In this document: in pieces, positions 58,736-64,000 of the stretch | How the letters are laid out: each line of letters opens with the position of its first letter | Position numbering within the stretch: position 1 is the first letter of the stretch | Assembly (NCBI GenBank): GCA_001899585.1 | Contig: MKWE01000015.1 | Coordinates: 67,067 to 131,066, forward strand | From: Rhodospirillales bacterium 70-18 | GTDB taxonomy: Bacteria > Pseudomonadota > Alphaproteobacteria > Acetobacterales > Acetobacteraceae | Length of the DNA: 64,000 bases | Reading direction: 5' to 3' | Translations under genes and position numbers: made by a program | The notes under the pieces: generated by a model | The model's input: only the letters and a program-made list of their open reading frames with translations | Told to the model about the DNA's origin: nothing | The model's database searches: none

Positions 58736-59176
58736 ATTTCGGTCCGTGCGATTGGGGCCGACCACGCACACCACGGCGGGGGATAACAAGCGCCCAGCAG
58801 GCGATGCTGCCGCCGGCGGGGGCTGATCTACCGCGCGGCGCGCTTGGGCCGAACCGCGGCGAGCCGGCGGGCGGATCGATTTCCACCCGGCGCTGCGGCC
58901 GCCGCTATTTGCTTGCGCCGGCCGGGGGGGTCGATCTATCCCGCCATCATCGTCAACCATCCAGGCCCGGGGAGGGATGCATGGCCGCCACCGATCTGCA
59001 TCGCCGCCGTGGACCCTGCCAGGCCCCGCAGCCCTGTGTTGCGGGGCGGGCCGCCCCCCGGACCTGACGCCTTCTCGCGTCCGCTTCGCGGCATCGCCCG
59101 CCTGGTGTGTGAGCCGTATCCCGCGCGAGGGTGACGGCGTGTCGCCGCGGCGACCCGGATGGACGAGACCGAGACC

Positions 59177-59266
59177 ATGAGCCTGATCCAAGTGCGCAAC
59201 CTCGGCGTGGCATCGCCGCGGGTGCTGTTCCAGAACCTCGATTTCACCCTCCACCCCGCCGACCGC
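59177..59266 (+). pseudogene. 5' fragment of an ABC-F ATPase gene
   Basis: Thirty codons from ATG 59177 read MSLIQVRNLGVASPRVLFQN then LDFTLHPADR, the standard opening of ABC-F (Uup/EttA-like) translation factors just before the first Walker A motif. Sense is lost at 59267, where TGTGACAAAGCGTG begins unrelated sequence. No continuation appears in the window. An insertion or deletion has therefore separated the 5' end from the rest of the gene, or the rest was lost. Confidence 0.65.
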
Positions 59267-59500
59267 TGTGACAAAGCGTGTGCGAGGGACCCCACCAAAC
59301 GCAAGCAATTCAATAAGCTATCGCGCCGATCGGCGTCGAAGCCCGGTGCCGATCCACATTGTACCCCGTGTGGCCTCGACTCGGGGTGGACGCATTGGCG
59401 TTCAGTCGATACAGATGTGCACGAGCACCGATCTGAAACCCAAGTGGATTCAATGAGCTCGGAGATATGCTGAGCCGATCGGCGTCGAGCTCCCACGCCG
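59267..59500. mobile_element. Left boundary of an inserted block with IS21-like terminal repeats
   Basis: The block starts TGTGACAAAGCGTG at the break in the ABC-F gene. Within it, ATTCAAT(A/G)AGCT followed by GCCGATCGGCGTCGA occurs twice, the latter at 59325-59339 and 59474-59488, with further similarity downstream of each (CCGATCCACATTGTA and CCGTCCCACTTGTA). Multiple internal repeats near an end are characteristic of IS21-family termini. The core GATCGGCGTC recurs at 63906-63915 near the right edge. No transposase lies next to this end. Confidence 0.5.
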
Positions 59501-59521
59501 TCCCACTTGTAAGGTTGTGGT

Positions 59522-61954
59522 ATGTCGCAGGAAATCGGCGTCGCGGGCCCTTCAGGCACCACCTTCTCGCCTCGCGATCTAATCCTTGCCGCACCTTGGA
59601 CAGCCTCTCTCTTCACGACTTACTCGCTCAGCCTCTCATTTTTCGAAGCAGTCCCTTTCTCGGATATGTCGAAGAGCGTACGTTCCACGACGATCCTCAC
59701 CGACTTAGCGGGTTACGCCACCTCACTGTCTGACGTGGGTGCGGTCGATGTGGGGCGGAACTACGATATCATCCCCGTATCGGTGAAGCATGGCGTGTTC
59801 CATCCGAAGGTTGGCATCCTAGTGGGGCAGGACGGCCTAGTCAGGGCGATGATTGGGTCCGGCAACCTGACATTTGGTGGATGGGGCTACAACGCCGAAG
59901 TGTTCGAACTACTCGCCCCCGACAGGGACTCGCATGCCTATAAGGACCTTGCTGGGTTTCTCGGTACCCTCTCCGATTCGATGGCATCAGAAGGACGTCT
60001 CACGGCCTATAGCCGTCCGGACCTCTCGCTCTACATTGATGCCTGCCTTAAGGCGGCCGACTCACCTGCTTCGGGAACGAGCCGCGTCCTACACACGCTC
60101 ACTACACCGCTTGACACGCAGATTGCCGAGCTAGCCGATGGACTCGGCGGCGCCATGGCTATCACCGTTGTCTCCCCATTCTTCGACGGACATCACGGCG
60201 TGGCTCAGTTGGCCGCCGCGCTCAACTGCGAGGACGTTTCGGTTTCGGTTTCTCCTAGAGCCCCTTCGTGTTTCGATTTCTCGGCGGCGGAGGCGGCGGG
60301 TTTGATCGCCAAGCCAGTCATCTCAGACGTATTCAATGGCTCCAGATCACTCCATGCGAAGGCACTTGACATCGAATGCCGCAACGGACGGTTGCTTGTC
60401 TCGGGTAGCGCCAACGCAACTCGACAGGCGATGTCCCGCCGCAACGTCGAGGTTGTTGTCACACGTGCGGTCGAGCTCGTCGTTTCACTCGGATGGCGAG
60501 CCTCGGGCACGGTCTCGGGCTCGCTCGGTCAGGTGCCACCCGAAGAACGCGCCGCGGACCCATGCCTTGTCGCACATTTCGAGAGGGGCAAGCTTGTCGG
60601 CCAGGTATTCGGCGTCTCTTCGCCTGAGGGCGAGTGGCGGGCTGCGTTCCGGTACGGCGCTGAGGCGAAGCCGCTCGGCAGCCCAGTGACCATACGTGGG
60701 GGAGGCATCTTCGAGCTTTCTCCAGAAGATTTTGACCCGACACTCATCCACTGCTCGGTCCAACTCAGCCTCAAGAAGGGGGAGACCGAAATCAGGGGAT
60801 GGCTTATGCACCAGGGCCTACTTAACGCAATGCGTGAGAAGGGTCCGATCGCACGTACGTTGCAGCGCATGATCGGCGGCGGCAGCCACGCCGACGTAAT
60901 CGCAGTGCTTGAATACCTCGCGAAGTCGCCGGAGACTCTTCTCGATGCAGCGCGGCGGCTAGGAGGTGGCCGGGAAGATCGACGCCCACTGGCAGAGCCA
61001 GCAGGCGCTAAGCTTCAGGCCGGCTCTGAGGTGCCCGGCGCCTTCGAGAATGGGTCCGGCTGGCGGGGCACGGTCGGCGAGGGCGCCTTCTCGGACCTCA
61101 TGGATACCCTCGTCCGACGCCTAGCGTCGGTGCTACCGGAGGTCGACGATGAGGCCTTGGAGGAGGGGCGCCAATCCGTCGCGCGACGGAAACCTGGGAC
61201 CAACCGGAGAGGAGGAGGCAACAAGGTTCCAGCATCCATCTTTCGTAGCGCTTTCAAACAGATGGTCGCCCGCCTCGTGACAGTGCCACCCGGCCCGGAC
61301 CGGGATCCAGGCCTCCATCTCCTTTTCGACATGGTCGTCTCCATCGCCCCGGGCTGCGAGGACGGCGAAACCCTCACCATCGAATGCCTTAGGAGGTGGC
61401 TCGCCGTCGCCGTCGAGCGTCCGAAGCGTCTTGGCCCACCCGACGCGCTGGATAAGGAGATCGCGGCCTCTCTAACGAGGTTGGTCATGGACAAGGTCCC
61501 AGCAGCCGAGTGTCATGCGCAGCTGCAGCAGCTGTTCGGGGGCGAACCTGACACCGCGACGCTGCAACTGATCGTACCTGATCCCCTTGGCCTCGATGAG
61601 CGACGCCTCGCTCCGGGGGCTACCGCGGAGGGCTGGCGGGCGGCCTGGGCAGAGATGCTCAGCGCCGTCACCGGCTGGTCCGTGATGAGTACCCTTGTGT
61701 CAGCCATTCGAAGTGGAGCGTCATGGACCGCGCCAACGGGGGCGACAAAGGACGAGATCGCGCTTCTTGGGCGCGTCGCAGACGGAACCTCGCAACCAGA
61801 TAAGCTCGTCGTCATGCACGAGAGGCAGCACAATTTGATTGCCTGTCCAAAATGCCACTTGCAGCTTACGCCGCACGAGCGGGGACGTCTGAAGCTGGCC
61901 CGGGTCTGCTCATGCAATTTGTGCGGCCGAGTGATCCTCAACCTAGGGCTCTGA
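59522..61954 (+). CDS. Phospholipase-D-superfamily protein with two HKD motifs and a C-terminal zinc ribbon
   Basis: The 810-residue product has two PLD catalytic motifs: HGVFHPKVGI (His94-x-Lys96) with GSGNLT at 112-117 and Asn124/Glu126, and SLHAKALDIE (His278-x-Lys280) with GSANAT at 295-300 and Asn308/Glu310. Both show the HxK...GSxN pattern of PLD-type nucleases. A long central region is unassigned. The C-terminus has Cys775/778 and Cys796/798/801, a zinc ribbon (CPKCHLQLT...CSCNLCGRV). There is no signal peptide. The gene has clearly lower G+C than its surroundings. It is followed after 5 bases by the 557-residue gene. A DNA-cutting, phage-defence role is inferred, not shown. Confidence 0.75.
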   Translation: MSQEIGVAGPSGTTFSPRDLILAAPWTASLFTTYSLSLSFFEAVPFSDMSKSVRSTTILTDLAGYATSLSDVGAVDVGRNYDIIPVSVKHGVFHPKVGILVGQDGLVRAMIGSGNLTFGGWGYNAEVFELLAPDRDSHAYKDLAGFLGTLSDSMASEGRLTAYSRPDLSLYIDACLKAADSPASGTSRVLHTLTTPLDTQIAELADGLGGAMAITVVSPFFDGHHGVAQLAAALNCEDVSVSVSPRAPSCFDFSAAEAAGLIAKPVISDVFNGSRSLHAKALDIECRNGRLLVSGSANATRQAMSRRNVEVVVTRAVELVVSLGWRASGTVSGSLGQVPPEERAADPCLVAHFERGKLVGQVFGVSSPEGEWRAAFRYGAEAKPLGSPVTIRGGGIFELSPEDFDPTLIHCSVQLSLKKGETEIRGWLMHQGLLNAMREKGPIARTLQRMIGGGSHADVIAVLEYLAKSPETLLDAARRLGGGREDRRPLAEPAGAKLQAGSEVPGAFENGSGWRGTVGEGAFSDLMDTLVRRLASVLPEVDDEALEEGRQSVARRKPGTNRRGGGNKVPASIFRSAFKQMVARLVTVPPGPDRDPGLHLLFDMVVSIAPGCEDGETLTIECLRRWLAVAVERPKRLGPPDALDKEIAASLTRLVMDKVPAAECHAQLQQLFGGEPDTATLQLIVPDPLGLDERRLAPGATAEGWRAAWAEMLSAVTGWSVMSTLVSAIRSGASWTAPTGATKDEIALLGRVADGTSQPDKLVVMHERQHNLIACPKCHLQLTPHERGRLKLARVCSCNLCGRVILNLGL

Positions 61955-61959
61955 TCATC

Positions 61960-63633
61960 ATGAGGCAAAATCTCGCCCAAATTGACGCGATCTTCGCGGC
62001 GGAGCGGGCCTTCCTGCTCGTTGGCGACTTGACGATTGAGCAGAGCGGCGTCGACCCGCTCGGGCTACGACAGCTGAATCTCGATCTCATGGACGCGACG
62101 GTCCCCGGCATCAACAATGTGACGATGCATATCCGGCCCTATGCCTTCATGGCCTGGGCTTGGTGGCGGTCCTGGCAACTCACCGACCCCGACGGCTCCT
62201 GCGATAGCGTCGAATTGGCGGATCGCGTAATGCGCTACGAGGCGATGTTTGCATGGGCCCACGCTTTGGCGGAGCGGCCGCTTATTGGTGCGACCGCAAT
62301 CGGACGGCACCTCCCCCGCAAGGGAGAGGATCGGCGATTTCGGTTCGAGGGGAAGCGTTGGCAGGCCCTCAAGGATGAACTCACAAGCATCATGGCGCCG
62401 ACGCAGTACGGGCCGTCGATCAAGGCCAACCGGTGGCTACGACCAATGGAGGGGGGAGGCTTCCGTGCGACGAAGGAGACTATGGCGGCGGTGGCCGCCA
62501 TCGAGGACAAGGTCTCACGTCACTTACCACAGCGGCTCTTTGGCCGCGAAGCGCCCGAAGTGAGTTGCTCGGATGTGCTGCCTTTTGCCGAATATCTCCG
62601 CGTCGACGAGACCACTCAGGAGGAGCGCGACGGCTTTCGCTTGCTCTTCCGAGACGGTGCGGACCGACAAGACGCGCCGCGTGACCTGAGGCGGCGAAAG
62701 GCGACCATCAATTTGATTCGCGCACATTTGCTGGGAGCTGGCCGCCCGCTTGCTGTCCACGAAATCCGGCGCGTTTTGGCAAAGGCCGCACTCCCGGCGG
62801 GGTATGCAGACGACGACCCGGAAACCGCTGTGTCCGTCGCACTGCTGTCCATCCTCCAAGCGCGGCAACTCCAGCGCCTCGCGACAGAGGCAATGCTGTT
62901 TTGGACCGAAGCAAGCCTCGGAAGGGACCGCATGCACGCGCAGACAAGCGATCAACTTGCATTGAAGGCCGACGCAGCGGCTCGGCACGACGACCCACTC
63001 GCACTCGCCGCCACAACCGTCGGAGGGTACTTGGACTTCGTGGAGCACCTCGGCATGGCCGTGGGATGGCCAGCAGCTGCCGCCGAGCCGGGTACGGACG
63101 TCGTTGCCTTGGTGGAGAAGCTTATCCGCGCCCAGCGAAAGGGTGATGGTGCCGTGCTGCCGGGCCTTTGCCTCAAGTCGTTCGCTGTCGTCCGAGCAAT
63201 CTCCAGGGGACTACGGCGGCAAGGGGTGCCAAGGGCGGCCGGGAACCCATTGGACGGAAGACCGGACCGGCTGCCGTTCGGGAGTCTCGAGCGGCAGCTC
63301 GACGGACTTAGTGACCGCCCCCTCGTGGAACTTTGGCGACAGGTGATCGAGAACTGGGTGATTGGCCAGCATGTCCATTGGTCAGCTGTGCGAGGCGGTG
63401 ACGGCAAGAAGCGGTTGCGCATTGCCCTTGATGACGGAGGCTGGATCCGTGTTCGCAAGAGCGCGAGCGGTTGGTTCCGCCCGACGGAAGACCGCCTTCT
63501 AACCATGCTGTCTCTCGGCTCGGAGTGCGGCCTGTTCATGAGGGAGGGGATGCCGCCTTGTTTCTCGGCTACAACCGACCCCGTTTCAGCGACGAACCAG
63601 ACTATAAGTTCGCCCGAACCAGAGGGTCGCTAG
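61960..63633 (+). CDS. Partner of the PLD protein, 557 residues, unknown (DUF6361-like N-terminus)
   Basis: The ATG lies 5 bases after the PLD stop, indicating a two-gene operon; an in-frame ATG at 61912 inside the PLD gene is the alternative. Residues 32-69, DPLGLRQLNLDLMDATVPGI followed by NNVTMHIRPYAFMAWAWW, resemble the layout of DUF6361 proteins (D-LG...PG.s.i..r.r.Y.f...W) as I remember them. The rest is largely helical, with no nuclease or ATPase motif that I can see. It ends with a Ser/Thr-rich tail. It shares the lower G+C of its partner, consistent with joint transfer. Confidence 0.65.
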   Translation: MRQNLAQIDAIFAAERAFLLVGDLTIEQSGVDPLGLRQLNLDLMDATVPGINNVTMHIRPYAFMAWAWWRSWQLTDPDGSCDSVELADRVMRYEAMFAWAHALAERPLIGATAIGRHLPRKGEDRRFRFEGKRWQALKDELTSIMAPTQYGPSIKANRWLRPMEGGGFRATKETMAAVAAIEDKVSRHLPQRLFGREAPEVSCSDVLPFAEYLRVDETTQEERDGFRLLFRDGADRQDAPRDLRRRKATINLIRAHLLGAGRPLAVHEIRRVLAKAALPAGYADDDPETAVSVALLSILQARQLQRLATEAMLFWTEASLGRDRMHAQTSDQLALKADAAARHDDPLALAATTVGGYLDFVEHLGMAVGWPAAAAEPGTDVVALVEKLIRAQRKGDGAVLPGLCLKSFAVVRAISRGLRRQGVPRAAGNPLDGRPDRLPFGSLERQLDGLSDRPLVELWRQVIENWVIGQHVHWSAVRGGDGKKRLRIALDDGGWIRVRKSASGWFRPTEDRLLTMLSLGSECGLFMREGMPPCFSATTDPVSATNQTISSPEPEGR

Positions 63634-63867
63634 GCGGTGTCGTCCTGACAGGACGCGCCCTCGCTCGGTGCCCCCGGGACGTCCGAGGTGGTCCCCGAGA
63701 GTCAGACAGATCCCCTGCTCTTCCCCCGTGGCCATCGGTGGGGACCTTGGGCGAACGTGGGGGAACAAGCCGCCGGAGTGGCGTTTAGGCGATGCGAAAG
63801 CCGTAGATCGAGATTAGAAATGGGGCATTTCGGGCGATCGTTCCATTGCGTTCCCGGAACTCTTAAT
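63634..63867. other. Gap between the two-gene unit and the IS21-like end
   Basis: These 234 bases hold a small GTCCT/AGGAC palindrome just after the last gene and no convincing coding sequence. A right-hand inverted copy of the 59267 terminus is not present here. Confidence 0.4.
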
Positions 63868-64000
63868 TGTGAATAAGCATGGAAAAAGGACCCCCTTGGA
63901 GGGGTGATCGGCGTCCAAAAGGGACTCCTCTGACTATGGGGTTCACGATGTCTCCCGTGCAGAGCGGGGGCCTGGATCGGGATGCTGGTAATGGAGACGG
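63868..64000 (+). mobile_element. Left terminus of an IS21-family insertion sequence
   Basis: TGTGAATAAGCATG at 63868-63881 matches the block start at 59267 in 11 of 14 positions and the same orientation. It is followed by GGACCCCC, GATCGGCGTCCAAAAGGGAC (63906-63925) and an istA-like start. Repeated GGGACCCC/GATCGGCGTCC blocks ahead of istA are typical of IS21-family left ends as I remember them. The element runs off the window. Confidence 0.5.
63982..64000 (+). CDS. istA: IstA transposase of an IS21-family element (first codons only)
   Basis: The last codons of the window read Met-Leu-Val-Met-Glu-Thr, which matches how many IstA proteins begin (ML.MET followed by a helix-turn-helix). Only six codons are visible, so the call depends on the terminus-like sequence just upstream. 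Confidence 0.4.

Noticed and set aside
59159..59473. 104-residue frame continuing from the ABC-F fragment
   Set aside because: After 59266 the sequence loses protein character and consists of terminal repeats of an inserted element.

Overview
The window is high-G+C alphaproteobacterial chromosome, most likely Acetobacteraceae (inferred from gene content, codon bias and repeat style; no search was run). It opens at the replication-origin gene block dnaA-dnaN-recF-gyrB (143-6727), so the left edge lies close to the chromosomal origin. I saw no convincing oriC.

From 6.9 to 11.2 kb an apparently intact P2-type cation ATPase is followed by decayed neighbours: a frameshifted sodium/calcium exchanger, a SulP permease fragment and a tandem universal stress protein with an internal deletion. 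From 11.3 to 18.6 kb lies a complete haem-uptake locus: hemP, TonB-dependent receptor, TonB, hmuS and hmuTUV, with an iron-regulator-like inverted repeat upstream. A copper module follows (DUF2946-like remnant, copC, a CopD-cytochrome c fusion, SCO1; 18.8-22.1 kb). Homogentisate catabolism is on the other strand (hmgA-fahA-pcp, 22.2-25.4 kb), next to a Crp/Fnr regulator. A peptide-binding protein gene is broken (26.7-28.4 kb). From 28.6 to 34.3 kb is the rod-shape cluster mreB-mreC-mreD-mrdA-rodA. Branched-chain amino acid synthesis (leuA; ilvB-ilvN-ilvC) is interspersed with a 2-hydroxyacid dehydrogenase, a sterol-desaturase-type hydroxylase, miaA, serB, small conserved proteins, an alcohol dehydrogenase and an Old Yellow Enzyme. 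The livHMGF branched-chain amino acid ABC transporter ends the core region, beside tRNA-Lys(CUU) at 52.05 kb.

Right of the tRNA the character changes to accessory DNA. There is a truncated N6-adenine methylase coupled to a PD-(D/E)XK-type nuclease. A very G+C-rich stretch follows with diverged repeats, a 17-bp TCCTCACC-type palindrome and two unrecognised genes. Then come 30 codons of an ABC-F ATPase gene cut off at 59266, and an inserted block of visibly lower G+C carrying two adjacent genes (59522-63633): a two-HKD phospholipase-D-type protein with a zinc ribbon and a 557-residue partner. The window ends in what looks like the left terminus of an IS21-family element and the first codons of istA. 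Related 14-mers begin both the inserted block and the IS21-like terminus, so the two-gene unit may have been moved by IS21-type transposition. It is the best candidate here for an undescribed, probably defensive, system.

Across the core, four copies of a ~125-135 bp A/T-rich repeat (18.7, 26.2, 39.6 and 46.1 kb) share the same orientation. Each can fold as an outer stem enclosing three hairpin arms, like a cloverleaf. Copies 2-4 sit directly after stop codons; copy 1 abuts a gene that has lost its 5' end.
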